Source: CADCVQ01 sp038260305
GTDB lineage: Bacteria; Actinomycetota; Thermoleophilia; Solirubrobacterales; Solirubrobacteraceae
DNA: 64,000 bases
Assembly: GCA_038260305.1 (NCBI GenBank)
Contig: JBBSNY010000009.1
Coordinates: 62,001 to 126,000, forward strand
Direction of reading: 5' to 3'
The notes under the pieces were generated by a model. The model made no database searches, was not told the DNA's origin, and worked only from the letters and a program-made list of their open reading frames with translations. Both the position numbers and the translations under genes were made by a program. Positions 51,206 to 59,896 of this stretch are shown here, piece after piece (positions within the stretch are counted from its first letter, which is position 1; each line of letters starts with the position of its first letter).

Positions 51206-52129
51206 TCAGCCGGCGGGCTGCGCGAGCGGCGGGGCGCCGGCCAGCGCACGGCTCTCGAGTGCGCGCGCGAGCCGGGAGGCGATGAACAGCGAGGCGCTCA
51301 CCGCGACGACCATCGTCGGCGCGATCTGCCACGACCAGTGCTGCGTGAGGCCGAGCGCGACCGAGTTGTTCAGCGCGTGCAGGGCGATGCCCGGATACAG
51401 CGATCCGGTGCGCTGGTAGAGGTAGCAGAGCCCCAAGCCGAAGACGCCGAGCGGGACCGTGAAGCCGAGCGGCGCGGACCCGATGTGGATCGCGCCGAAG
51501 ACGATCCCCGTGACGATCGCGGCCGGCACCCAGCCGTGCCAGTTGCGCAGCGCGCCGAAGAAGTAGCCGCGGAAGAACAGCTCCTCGCCGAGCGGCGCGA
51601 TGATCGTGATGAGCCCGACGACGAGGATGAGGTTCAGCGTCGACCCGTGTACGCCGAGCTCGTCGGGGAGCGTCTGGTGCTCATCGAGGTTCAGCACCGC
51701 AACCCATAGCGCGCTGACGGCGTAGAAGCCGAACCAGACCGCGAGCAGCAGGCCGATCGCGCGCTTCAGTGCCGTCCGGCGGGCCCGCGAATCGTCGAGG
51801 TCCGCGCCTGGGGCTCGCAGGCCGAAGTCCTTCGGCCGCGGGCGCCCCGCCAGGTGGGCGAAGAACAGCGCCGCCGCGATCAGCGCGCAGTTCTGAAAGA
51901 ACGTCAGGCCGATGTTCACGCCCGGGGAGGGGTTGGACACCGACGCGCCGAACGCGGCGGCGATGATCGCCACGACGAGGCCGCCGACGACCGTCAGGCC
52001 GAAGCCGCTGACGAGCGCCGTCCAGGCCGTCCACGGTCGCCACAGCTCATGGCCGCTCGGGGCATCGGCCGACGGGTCGCTGGGGGGCGCGGGCGGCGCG
52101 TCGTCGCCGCTGGGCGGGGTGCTCGTCAC
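51206..52129 (-). CDS. CPBP-family intramembrane metalloprotease
   Basis: A 307-residue polytopic protein from a GTG at 52129 with a Pro-rich N-terminal tail. The Abi/CPBP motifs are present: GEELFFRGYFFGAL (EExxxR), FGAIHIG (the first His element) and ALHALNNSVA (HxxxN-type). These are Rce1-like proteases that cut within the membrane; bacterial members act in various processing or bacteriocin-immunity tasks. Seven to eight hydrophobic segments are seen. The HAD phosphatase gene lies 12 bases upstream on the same strand. Confidence 0.9.
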   Translation of the reverse strand: MTSTPPSGDDAPPAPPSDPSADAPSGHELWRPWTAWTALVSGFGLTVVGGLVVAIIAAAFGASVSNPSPGVNIGLTFFQNCALIAAALFFAHLAGRPRPKDFGLRAPGADLDDSRARRTALKRAIGLLLAVWFGFYAVSALWVAVLNLDEHQTLPDELGVHGSTLNLILVVGLITIIAPLGEELFFRGYFFGALRNWHGWVPAAIVTGIVFGAIHIGSAPLGFTVPLGVFGLGLCYLYQRTGSLYPGIALHALNNSVALGLTQHWSWQIAPTMVVAVSASLFIASRLARALESRALAGAPPLAQPAG

Positions 52130-52141
52130 GGTCTCGGGAGG

Positions 52142-52831
52142 TTACGCGGCCAACGCCTCGAGCTCCGCCAGCGAGCCGACGACGGCGACGCCGTCCGGCA
52201 CGGGTGGCCGCGGACCGCCGCGCACGACGAGCACGGGGCGCAGACCGGCGGCGCGCGCGCCGGCGACGTCGTGCGCGAGCGAGTCGCCGGCGTGCAGGCC
52301 CCCCTCGCCGCGGCCGCCGACGAGCTCGAGCGCGCGCTCGAAGATGCGCGCATCCGGCTTCGCGGCCCGCGCCTCGGCGGAGCTGATCGCGCCGTCGACG
52401 AGCTCATCCAGGCCGCTGTCGCGCAGCATGTCGTGCAGCGAGACGTCCCAGTTGGAGACGACGACGAGCCGGTGGCCCGCGCTTCGCAGCGCGCATAGGG
52501 CGCCGGCCACCTCGGGGTAGGGGCGAAAGCGCAGCGCGGCGAGCAGGGCGTCGCGCAGCCGCTCGGGCTCCAAAGCGCCGACGTCGACGCCGGCCCGTAC
52601 CAGGCCCTCGCCGAGCACCGCCGCGCAGCGCATGCGCAGCAGCGCCAGCGAAACATGGTCGCCGGCCGTGTCGTGATGGCGGCGATAGAAGGCGATCTCC
52701 TCGCGCAGGGCGGCCGCGGCCTGACGCTCGTCGGCCTCGACGCCGAGCGCGCGCAGCGCCACCACGAGCGAGGGCGCGGGGTCCAGCAACTCGACGAGCG
52801 TGCCCATCGCGTCCAGCGTCACGACGCTCAC
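52142..52831 (-). CDS. HAD-superfamily hydrolase
   Basis: A 229-residue haloacid dehalogenase-like protein from a GTG at 52831 that overlaps the stop of the mannosyltransferase gene (GTGA). Motif I is VTLDAMGTLVE, motif II VVSNWD, motif III includes AKPDARIFERAL, and motif IV is HAGDSLAHDVAGARAAG. A helical cap lies between I and II. The first Asp is clear; the usual DxD second Asp is Met (DAM), as in several HAD subgroups, so it may be a phosphatase or a dehalogenase. Substrate unknown. Confidence 0.87.
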   Translation of the reverse strand: MSVVTLDAMGTLVELLDPAPSLVVALRALGVEADERQAAAALREEIAFYRRHHDTAGDHVSLALLRMRCAAVLGEGLVRAGVDVGALEPERLRDALLAALRFRPYPEVAGALCALRSAGHRLVVVSNWDVSLHDMLRDSGLDELVDGAISSAEARAAKPDARIFERALELVGGRGEGGLHAGDSLAHDVAGARAAGLRPVLVVRGGPRPPVPDGVAVVGSLAELEALAA

Positions 52832-54096
52832 GCGACGAAGTGCCAGGTCGCGAAGATCGCGGTGTAGACGGCGAGGCCGCCGGCGAACGTGCCGAGGACG
52901 ATGCGCTCGCGCCAGGCGCGGCCGGTCATCCACAGCGCCAGCCAGATCGCAAGCGGAAACAGGACCGAGACGAAGCGCGGCAGCGACATCAGCGGCTGCG
53001 GGCCGACCGGATAGGAGAGCGGCAGCGCGAGCGCCGCGAGCAGGTACGCGCCGTAGGCCGCGGGCAGCCGCCGCAGCGCGCCGACCGCTGCCGCGACGGT
53101 CAGCACGAGCCAGCAGAGCAGCTCGATGTTGTGGTGCGCGACGACGAACGGATCGCCGCCCGCCTCGCGGAAGAAGACCGGGTCGCGCGCGCCAGACAGA
53201 AGCTGGCGCGCGCCCTGCACGCCAGCGACGACGCCGTCCCAGGCGCCCGCGAACGGCCCGGCGAAGGTCCGAAACCAGACCTCCTGCGCGTGAAACGGCG
53301 TCAGCGCGTCGCCACCGGAGAGCGCGAGGTAGGCGCAATAGGCGACGAGCCCGAGCGGCACGAGCCCGAGCCACAGCGCATCCGCGCGCAGCGGCCGGCG
53401 CGCGCGCCCGACGACGCGCCCGCCGTCCCACAGGTACAGGATCGCGAGCGGCACGAGCAGCAGCACGCCGGCGCTGCGCGTCGACGCGGCGAGCGCCCCG
53501 AGCAGCCCGGCGAGCGCCCAGCGCTCGCGCCGCGCCGCGTACACGGCTCCGATCGACAGGGCGAGGAACAGCGACTCGCTGTAGACCGCGGAGAAGAAGA
53601 ACGACATCGGAAACAGCGCTGTCACGAGCACCGCGTTGCGAGCGACGCGGCGCTCGAAGTCCAGCGCGACGAGGCGGTGCAGCAACCCGAGCGCGACGGC
53701 GAGCAGCGCCGTCGACGCGAGCGCTCCGGCGATCAGCGGCGAGCGCAGCGGGACGCCGGCGATCTTCACGACGAGCGGATACAGCGGGAAGAATGCCTCG
53801 CGCGCGCCGTCGCCGTAGCCGCCGCCGGCGATCGCGAGGTACCAGACGGAGTCCCAGCGCGCGAACGGCGCCGCGAGCAGGTCGCCGGTCGCGCCGAACG
53901 GCGACGTCACGCCGGCCGGGTCAAAGTCGCCCTCGCGACCGGACAGCCCGAAGACGAGCACCGCGACGACGCCCGCCGCCCACACGAGCACTCGCGACAG
54001 CCACAGCGCCCGCCACATGTCGACGAGCGCGTCGTCGCGGGCGGCGGCTGCGCGCACGCGGGCGACGGTGCCGGCTGGGATCGCGCGCGACTGCAT
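52828..54096 (-). CDS. PIG-V-like mannosyltransferase, integral membrane
   Basis: A 422-residue polytopic protein. The hallmarks of the PIG-V/DUF2029-like GT-C group are FARWDSVWYLAIAGGGY (conserved WD near the first lumenal loop), EAFFPLYPLVVKI, and a run of TM helices. Such enzymes use polyprenyl-phosphate-mannose to mannosylate lipids or proteins on the outer side of the membrane. The ATG at 54096 is used; upstream sequence is in frame but reads as low-quality Arg-rich protein. It is coupled to the HAD gene and divergent from the PBP gene. Confidence 0.85.
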   Translation of the reverse strand: MQSRAIPAGTVARVRAAAARDDALVDMWRALWLSRVLVWAAGVVAVLVFGLSGREGDFDPAGVTSPFGATGDLLAAPFARWDSVWYLAIAGGGYGDGAREAFFPLYPLVVKIAGVPLRSPLIAGALASTALLAVALGLLHRLVALDFERRVARNAVLVTALFPMSFFFSAVYSESLFLALSIGAVYAARRERWALAGLLGALAASTRSAGVLLLVPLAILYLWDGGRVVGRARRPLRADALWLGLVPLGLVAYCAYLALSGGDALTPFHAQEVWFRTFAGPFAGAWDGVVAGVQGARQLLSGARDPVFFREAGGDPFVVAHHNIELLCWLVLTVAAAVGALRRLPAAYGAYLLAALALPLSYPVGPQPLMSLPRFVSVLFPLAIWLALWMTGRAWRERIVLGTFAGGLAVYTAIFATWHFVA

Positions 54097-54192
54097 CGAT
54101 GGATCTTGGCAAGCGCTGGGCGGCGCGTTGCCATGGCAGGGACGCGCCAACCGGATGGCGAAGATCGCGCTGTCTCTAGAATCCGCTCGGAC

Positions 54193-54210
54193 CGCGGGTG
54201 CCAACCCGCG
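54193..54210 (+). other. Hairpin in the region before the PBP gene
   Basis: CGCGGGT-GCCA-ACCCGCG forms a perfect 7-bp stem with a 4-base loop, 19 bases before the PBP ATG. It could affect translation or be a regulator site. Confidence 0.5.
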
Positions 54211-54229
54211 CGCAAGCACCACCCACACG

Positions 54230-56428
54230 ATGTCCGCTCGCCTCGAACGCCAGCGTCGACGTCGCCGCAGAGGCGGCGCCGCCCGCGTCATCATCCTCAC
54301 CCTCGCGGTGCTCACCGCGGGGGCCGTCATCGCGGGCCTGAGCGCGATCGGCTACGTCGTCGGGATCGCGAACTCCGCGCCGGACCTCAGCTCGCTGACG
54401 CCGGAGGATCCCGGCCGCCTGTCGACGGTCCTCGCCGCCGACGGCCAGCGCCTCGGGATCATCCAGAACGACGTCCTGCGCATCAAGGTCAAGTCGGCGG
54501 AGATCCCACAGTCGATGAAGGACGCGACGGTCGCGATCGAGGACCAGCGCTTCTACCAGCACAAGGGCGTCGATTTTGAGGGCGTCATCCGCGCGGCGGT
54601 CAAGAACGCGACCTCGGGCAGGGCGCTGCAGGGCGGCTCGACGCTGACGATGCAGCTGATCCGCACGCTCTACCCGGGCCTGAAGGAGAAGACGTTCAAG
54701 CGCAAGGTCCACGAGGCGAAGCTCGCCGAGGAGCTCGAGAACGTCCACCCCGGCCGCAAGGGCAAGTCGTGGATCCTGACGACCTACCTGAACTCCGTGT
54801 CGTACGGCACGAACGGCGGCCAGACGGCCGTCGGTGTGCAGGCCGCCGCGCGGGCGTACTTCGACAAGCCTGCCGCGCAGCTCACGCTCGCCGAGTCGGC
54901 GCTGATCGCCGGGCTGCCGCAGGCGCCCAGCCAGTACAACCCGTTCGGCTCACCCGAGCGCGCCGTCGCGCGGCGCAACGAGGTGCTGCAGAAGATGGCG
55001 GACGTCGGCTTCATCACCGAGGCGCAGGCGCGCGAGGCGATCGCCTCGCCGCTCAAGGTGCACCGCAACAGCTACTTCGGCGAGAAGCGCGAGAGCTACT
55101 TCTTCGACTACGTCACCGACGAGCTCGTCAAGCGCTACGGACTGAAGAAGGTCCGCACCGGCGGGCTGACGATCAAGACGACGATCGATCTCGACCTGCA
55201 GGAGAAGGCGCGCGCGTCGATCGCCAAGGACCTCAGCTTCCCCGGCGCGCCGTCGTCGGCGATCGTGTCGATCAACCCGGCCAACGGCTACATCCGCACG
55301 ATGGCCCAGTCGGCCTCCAAGTACCAGGACGCGCAGTACAACCTCGCCTCCCAGGGCCGCCGCCAGCCGGGCTCGACGTTCAAGGTCATGACCCTGGTGG
55401 CCGCCGTCCGCGCGGGCGTCAACCCTGAGACGACGTCCTTTGCGTCGGGTCCCGTCGAGCTCGGGCCGCAGTACGACAACGTCGTCATCAAGTGCTACGG
55501 CGGCAAGTGCGCGGGCGGTACGCCAAACCTCGTGACGGCGACGCTGCGCTCCGACAACACCGTCTTCGTGCGCCTCGCGCAGGACCTCGGCTTCAAGAAG
55601 GTCGTGCAGGCGGCGAAGGACCTCGGCATCACGTCGCCTGTCGACGCCAACCCGTCCGGCACGCTGGGCGGGCTGACGAACTGCTGCTCGCCGCTGGAGA
55701 TGGCCAACGCGTACGCGACGATCGCCTCTGGCGGCTACCGCAACACGCCGAAGGCGATCACCGAGGTGAAGTTCCCGGACGGCCACGTCGACGACCTCGG
55801 CAAGCCCGAGCGGGTACGGGCGTTTGACTCCGGGGCGATGGCTGAGGTCACGAAGATCCTGCAGATGAACATCCAGTCGGGCACCGGCACACGCGCGAAC
55901 ACCGGCTGCCCGGCGGCCGGTAAGACCGGCACGACCGACAACAACACCGACGCCTGGTTCGACGGCTACACGCCGAAGCTCGCGACGGCGGTCTGGGTCG
56001 GCTTCCCGAAGGGCAAGATCCCGATGGGCAACCTCTTCGGCGGGCGCCCGGTCGACGGCGGGACGTTCCCGGCCCAGATCTGGGGCCGCTATATGAAGCT
56101 CGCCGCGCGCGGCTACTGCAAGGCGTTCCCGAAGCCGGCCCATGCCTTCAAGACCAAGCCGTTCAAGGGCAAGAACGCCAGCCAGGCCTACACCCAGGCC
56201 AGCCCCGTCGACCCGGGGATCGATCCGACGACCGGCAAGCCGCGCAAGACGAAGACGACGCCCGGCAAGCAGCAGCAGGCGTCGCCCCCGCCGCCGGCCG
56301 CGACGAAGCCGGCGCCGTCGGCCGGCGGCGGGGCGTTCGATCCCGAGGTCTATGACCCCAACGCGGCGACCGGCGCGAACCCCAACCCGCAGCCGCCGAG
56401 TCCCCCGAAGGACACGACCCCGCCCTAA
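54230..56428 (+). CDS. Class A penicillin-binding protein (transglycosylase/transpeptidase)
   Basis: A 732-residue bifunctional PBP. A basic cytoplasmic start precedes one TM helix (about 18-45). The GT51 domain has EDQRFYQHKGVDFEG (104-118) and LQGGSTLTMQLIR. The transpeptidase has SxxK in PGSTFKVMT (about 382), SxN in RSDNTVF (about 440) and KTG in AGKTGTT (about 564). The last 100 residues are Pro-rich and disordered. It polymerises and cross-links peptidoglycan. Start ATG at 54230 is supported by homology; no strong ribosome site. Confidence 0.93.
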   Translation: MSARLERQRRRRRRGGAARVIILTLAVLTAGAVIAGLSAIGYVVGIANSAPDLSSLTPEDPGRLSTVLAADGQRLGIIQNDVLRIKVKSAEIPQSMKDATVAIEDQRFYQHKGVDFEGVIRAAVKNATSGRALQGGSTLTMQLIRTLYPGLKEKTFKRKVHEAKLAEELENVHPGRKGKSWILTTYLNSVSYGTNGGQTAVGVQAAARAYFDKPAAQLTLAESALIAGLPQAPSQYNPFGSPERAVARRNEVLQKMADVGFITEAQAREAIASPLKVHRNSYFGEKRESYFFDYVTDELVKRYGLKKVRTGGLTIKTTIDLDLQEKARASIAKDLSFPGAPSSAIVSINPANGYIRTMAQSASKYQDAQYNLASQGRRQPGSTFKVMTLVAAVRAGVNPETTSFASGPVELGPQYDNVVIKCYGGKCAGGTPNLVTATLRSDNTVFVRLAQDLGFKKVVQAAKDLGITSPVDANPSGTLGGLTNCCSPLEMANAYATIASGGYRNTPKAITEVKFPDGHVDDLGKPERVRAFDSGAMAEVTKILQMNIQSGTGTRANTGCPAAGKTGTTDNNTDAWFDGYTPKLATAVWVGFPKGKIPMGNLFGGRPVDGGTFPAQIWGRYMKLAARGYCKAFPKPAHAFKTKPFKGKNASQAYTQASPVDPGIDPTTGKPRKTKTTPGKQQQASPPPPAATKPAPSAGGGAFDPEVYDPNAATGANPNPQPPSPPKDTTPP

Positions 56429-56482
56429 GCCTGCCGATCGCACGAATCGGCGCGCGCGGCGGTGCTACCGTTGCAGCGACAA

Positions 56483-56701
56483 ATGGCCAAAGAAGAGAAA
56501 GTCGAATTCGAGGGCGAAGTCATCGAAGCCCTGCCGAACGCGATGTTCCGCGTGAAGCTCGATAACGAGCACGTCGTGCTCGGTCACGTCGCGGGCAAGA
56601 TGCGCCGCTTCCGCATCCGGATCCTTCCCGGCGATCGGGTGCGTTGCGAGCTGTCGCCCTACGACCTCGACCGCGCGCGGATCGTCTACCGCCACAGGTA
56701 G
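56483..56701 (+). CDS. infA: Translation initiation factor IF-1
   Basis: A 72-residue S1-like OB-fold protein: MAKEEKVEFEGEVIEALPNA at the start and MFRVKLDNEHVVLGHVAGKM, RIRILPGDRVRCELSPYDLD, RARIVYRHR at the end, a full-length match. IF-1 binds the ribosomal A site during initiation. It normally lies near rpmJ/rpsM; here it follows the PBP gene by 54 bases and no ribosomal protein gene is near. It may be the only infA moved from its usual place or an extra copy. Confidence 0.93.
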   Translation: MAKEEKVEFEGEVIEALPNAMFRVKLDNEHVVLGHVAGKMRRFRIRILPGDRVRCELSPYDLDRARIVYRHR

Positions 56702-56717
56702 CGCTGACCCCAACTGC

Positions 56718-56729
56718 GTGTCGCGACAC
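56718..56729. promoter_or_regulatory. Perfect 12-bp palindrome after infA
   Basis: GTGTCGCGACAC is fully self-complementary. It lies just downstream of infA and about 180 bases before the TPR/nuclease-like gene, near the apparent left edge of the less GC-rich islet. Chance is possible in GC-rich DNA. Confidence 0.3.
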
Positions 56730-56908
56730 CACGATCGCTCACGGTGGGGAATCCGAAGGCCGCGAACTGGTTGTCGGATGCCGGCTGTGACCCGGTATCC
56801 GGTGAGCGCTGGCGCGTGTGCGACATGGTCGTGACGCTCGAGACTACGCTGGGCAGGACGCATAATGTACAGCGGAGGGCTGCGTGGCTGGCACTCTGGA
56901 GAAGCTCG

Positions 56909-57940
56909 ATGAAACGCAACGTGGCCAGTACAGACAGGCACGAGAGACTCGACCCCGCCGCAATGGCTGACGTGGCCACGGACCCCCTCTCGGTGGACGC
57001 CGCCGACGCGGCAGAAGCCATTCTCGGCCGCTACTTGAAGCCTGGACGCTGGGCCGCTCGGCGTGTCCGTTCGCGCTTTGTCCAGTGCGGCGAGCTTGAG
57101 CGCGTGCTGGCACTCTACGAAGATGCGATGGCGACCGATCCACTGGAGCCCGCGTATCCGTGGAACCTGGCGGTGGCACTTGATCGCCTTGGACTGCACG
57201 ACCTGGCGCTCGCGTATGTCCAGCGCGCACTTCGGGTTGCGACCGAGGTCGGCGACGAAGAATGGGCCGATGCGCAGGCCCACCTCGCCTGGGCGGAGAT
57301 CGCATTGAATGCCGGACAGCCGGAGATCGCTTTGATCGCAATCGATCAGGCGGCATCGCTCGACTCGACGGTGGCCGTGGAGGCATACCGACGTCGCGCA
57401 CGACATTCCGCGGGACCTCGAGAGGCCGCCAACTCGTCGGACAACCGAGATGCGGCCCGCAAGGGCAAGGCGGTTGAGCACCTTGTGGCCTCGAGCGTGA
57501 TGATCGCGAGCGGCTTCGAACTGAATGTTTCCACCAGCTTTGTCGACGACGAGGGAGTCGACCTGATCTTCCACCGTCGAGACAGCCCGGTGACGCTCTC
57601 GGTCCAGGTCAAGAGCCGCAGTTGGGAAAGCAGCACCATGCTGAAGTCCTCGAAGTTCACGGCGCAGGTCCGCGAGACGACGTTCGCCGACCGCGGCGAC
57701 CTCTACATGCTTTTCGTTGCAGTCGACAGCCGTGCCGGCGACTACGGGCCGGTCTGGCTCGTGCCCAGTTCGGAGCTGGCCGAACGGACCTCCCCGAACA
57801 CGCAGCGTCGGCGACGCTTTGCGGCCTCGGCGAAGCCCACCACCCACGACCAATGGAGCGGGTTTCGCCTTGAACGCTCGCAGCTCTCCAATCGCATCCT
57901 CGCCATCCTGACCGACCTCGAGGCGGCGCAGAGCCCGTGA
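56909..57940 (+). CDS. TPR protein with C-terminal PD-(D/E)xK-like domain (DUF4365-like), islet gene
   Basis: A 343-residue protein; the ATG at 56909 with GGAGAAG before it is preferred to an in-frame ATG at 56744. Residues of about 35-170 look like TPR units (ELERVLALYEDAMATDPLEP, AVALDRLGLHDLALAYVQRA, AHLAWAEIALNAGQPEIALI). The C-terminal part has KGKAVEHLVASSVMIASGFE, then DEGVDLIFHRRD and TLSVQVKSRSW, an arrangement (E, D, QxK) of PD-(D/E)xK nuclease-like domains. Base composition is clearly lower in GC than neighbours. It may be a defence or DNA-processing gene gained by transfer; this is inferred from composition and fold pattern. Confidence 0.7.
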   Translation: MKRNVASTDRHERLDPAAMADVATDPLSVDAADAAEAILGRYLKPGRWAARRVRSRFVQCGELERVLALYEDAMATDPLEPAYPWNLAVALDRLGLHDLALAYVQRALRVATEVGDEEWADAQAHLAWAEIALNAGQPEIALIAIDQAASLDSTVAVEAYRRRARHSAGPREAANSSDNRDAARKGKAVEHLVASSVMIASGFELNVSTSFVDDEGVDLIFHRRDSPVTLSVQVKSRSWESSTMLKSSKFTAQVRETTFADRGDLYMLFVAVDSRAGDYGPVWLVPSSELAERTSPNTQRRRRFAASAKPTTHDQWSGFRLERSQLSNRILAILTDLEAAQSP

Positions 57941-57966
57941 GCTGTGACGGCGACACACCGCAATGA

Positions 57967-57984
57967 GGGCCGTTGCGGCGGCCC
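57967..57984 (+). terminator. Possible terminator hairpin after the islet gene
   Basis: GGGCCG-TTGCGG-CGGCCC forms a perfect 6-bp GC stem with a 6-base loop, 27 bases after the stop at 57940. No T tract follows. Confidence 0.4.
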
Positions 57985-58071
57985 GTGCTTCACCGCTGAA
58001 CACGCCGCGTCTGCGGGTGCCGAGCTCTGTCCAGCCATCGGCGTACGCGCAGGCTATTGACTGCCTGCGCG

Positions 58072-59019
58072 ATGGACGAGTTTGACCTGATCGCGCGGAT
58101 GCGCGAGCGCTTCGGTGCGCCGCCCGATCGCGTCGTCGTCGGCAGCGGCGATGACGCCGCCGTCGTACGTGCGCGTCGCCTGTCGGTGACGTCGACCGAC
58201 GCGATGGTCGACGGCGTGCACTTTCGCCTCGGCGTCACGGCGAGCGCCGCCGACGCCGGCCACCGCGCGCTCGCCGCGGCGCTGTCGGACCTCGCGGCGA
58301 TGGGCGCCGACCCCGGCGAGGCGTACGTCGTGCTCGGCATGCCGCCCGGCTTCGGTGACGACAACGCGCTCGCGCTCGCCGACGCGATGGCGACGCTCGC
58401 CGAGCGCCACGGCGTCGCACTGGTCGGTGGCGACGTGACGTCGGCGCCGGTGCTGACGCTCGCCGTGACCGTCGTCGGCTGGGCCGACGAGGAGCACGAG
58501 CTCGTGCGCCGCGACGGGGCGCGACCCGGCGATCTCGTCGGCGTCACGGGCACCCTCGGCGGGTCCGGCGCTGGGCTCGCGATCCTCGACGGCCGGGCGC
58601 ACGGCCCGCAGGCGCTGAGCCGACGCCACCTGCGTCCACAGCCGCTGCTCGCCGCGGGCCGCGCCCTCGCACGGGCCGGCGCGCACGCGATGATCGACCT
58701 CTCCGACGGCCTCGCCTCCGACGCCGCGCACGTCGCCCGCGCCAGCGGCGTGCGCCTCGAGATCGAGCTCGGCGCGCTACCGCTCGACGACGGCGTCGCC
58801 GCTGTCGCCGAGCAGCTCGGCGTCCCCGCCTGGGAGCTCGCGGTGGCCGCGGGGGAGGACTACGAGCTGTGCGTCTGCGTCTCGCCGGAGGATCGCGCGG
58901 CCGCCGAAGCCGCGGCGCCGCTGACCTGGGTCGGAACCGTCGCCGCCGGCGACCCGGGCGTCGCGCTGTGGTGGGAGGGCGTGCGGCGGTCCGTGGCGGG
59001 GTTCCAGCACCGCCTCTGA
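58072..59019 (+). CDS. thiL: Thiamine-monophosphate kinase
   Basis: A 315-residue AIR-synthase-fold kinase. It has DEFDLIARMRERFGAPPDRV, VGSGDDAAVV (first metal/ATP loop), TDAMVDGVHFRL, AAALSDLAAMGADPGEAYVV, VGGDVTSAP, MIDLSDGLASDAAHVARASG, and AAGEDYELC. It phosphorylates thiamine monophosphate to thiamine pyrophosphate. The ATG at 58072 (MDEFDL) is preferred to 58057. Its 3' end overlaps the FlgM-like gene on the other strand by about 160 bases. Confidence 0.93.
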   Translation: MDEFDLIARMRERFGAPPDRVVVGSGDDAAVVRARRLSVTSTDAMVDGVHFRLGVTASAADAGHRALAAALSDLAAMGADPGEAYVVLGMPPGFGDDNALALADAMATLAERHGVALVGGDVTSAPVLTLAVTVVGWADEEHELVRRDGARPGDLVGVTGTLGGSGAGLAILDGRAHGPQALSRRHLRPQPLLAAGRALARAGAHAMIDLSDGLASDAAHVARASGVRLEIELGALPLDDGVAAVAEQLGVPAWELAVAAGEDYELCVCVSPEDRAAAEAAAPLTWVGTVAAGDPGVALWWEGVRRSVAGFQHRL

Positions 59020-59183
59020 CTGATCGCGCGACGCAGCATCGCGTCGGCGACCGCCCTCGGGTCGACGACGTACTCGGCCCGCTCGATGCGGGCCTTCAGC
59101 TCCTGGGTTCGCATCGCTAGGGCACTATCGAACGGCGCGGGCTCGCCCTTGAGTGCTCGGTTCGTTGCGTCCGCAGGTGTCAT
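58860..59183 (-). CDS. FlgM-like anti-sigma factor domain protein, coupled to the sortase gene
   Basis: A 107-residue protein whose ATG overlaps the sortase stop (ATGA). Residues of about 24-53 read AMRTQELKARIERAEYVVDP followed by RAVADAMLRRA, which closely resembles the C-terminal sigma-28-binding part of FlgM (VxxLRxxIxxGxYxVDxxxVAxxML). The remaining 55 residues overlap thiL in antisense and look like non-native sequence, so the real protein may end earlier or the frame may be broken. No flagellar gene is in the window. It might bind another alternative sigma factor; function is inferred from the motif. Confidence 0.6.
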   Translation of the reverse strand: MTPADATNRALKGEPAPFDSALAMRTQELKARIERAEYVVDPRAVADAMLRRAISQRRCWNPATDRRTPSHHSATPGSPAATVPTQVSGAAASAAARSSGETQTHSS

Positions 59184-59863
59184 GGACGCAGCGCCGCCCC
59201 AAGCGGCTGCGCGTCCACGAGCTTCGAGAACACGACGATCCGCTTGGCGGCGCTGTAGAGCGGGTGGCAGGCGGACAGGACCAGCTGGTCGTGGGCGATG
59301 CGCTTGACGACTGACACCTCCGTGAAGGGCACGATCCGCGTGCGCTGAACCTCGTACGTGAAGCGCCCATACGGCATCTGGACGGAGATCTCGTCGCCAC
59401 GCTTGAGCCGGTCGATGTGGCGAAACGGGGCGAGGTACGTCGTGCGATGGCCGGCGATCGCGACGGTGCCGGGCGCGCCGGGGTAGGGGTTCGTCTCATA
59501 CAGGCCGGGGCCCTTGCGTAGCGAAGCCGTGTCGGTGCCGTTGACGACGATGTAGCTCGCGCCGATGCGCGGGATCCGGATCCGGCCGACGGCGGCGCCC
59601 GTCGCAGCCGTGCGGCGCAACACGCGCGCCAGGAACGCCATCCGCGCGCGCTCGGTCTCCAGCGAGCGCAGGGCGGCGAGGTCGCGCGCGCTCGGCTTGC
59701 GCAGCTCGAGCTTGTGTAGGTCGTCGCCGAGACGGCCCTGCACGATCTTCGCGTAGATCGCCGACACCGGCTCCTGCCAGGCGAGCGTCAGACCGGCATC
59801 GAGCAGCATCAGCAGCCCGGCCGTGATCAGCACCGTCGAGAGCGCCCGCAGCGAGCTACGCAT
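59180..59863 (-). CDS. Class E-type sortase
   Basis: A 227-residue protein with an N-terminal TM helix (ALSTVLITAGLLMLLDAGLT), a linker, and a sortase fold: GRIRIPRIGASYIVV, LYETNPYPGAPGTVAIAGHR with the catalytic His, and VVKRIAHDQLVLSACHPLYS with the catalytic Cys in LSACHP, then SAAKRIVVFSKLV with the conserved Arg. Class E enzymes in actinobacteria anchor LAxTG-type proteins. No sortase substrate with such a motif was seen in the window. It lies between the M28-like membrane protein gene (gap 33 bases) and the coupled FlgM-like gene. Confidence 0.92.
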   Translation of the reverse strand: MRSSLRALSTVLITAGLLMLLDAGLTLAWQEPVSAIYAKIVQGRLGDDLHKLELRKPSARDLAALRSLETERARMAFLARVLRRTAATGAAVGRIRIPRIGASYIVVNGTDTASLRKGPGLYETNPYPGAPGTVAIAGHRTTYLAPFRHIDRLKRGDEISVQMPYGRFTYEVQRTRIVPFTEVSVVKRIAHDQLVLSACHPLYSAAKRIVVFSKLVDAQPLGAALRP

Positions 59864-59896
59864 CGGTCGTCCAGTCGCCGCGGTCGTTCATCGCGC

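Noticed and set aside
50449..51285. Plus-strand frame opposite the L,D-transpeptidase gene
   Set aside because: The minus frame has a signal peptide, a peptidoglycan-binding domain and SHGCxR; the plus frame has nothing recognisable.
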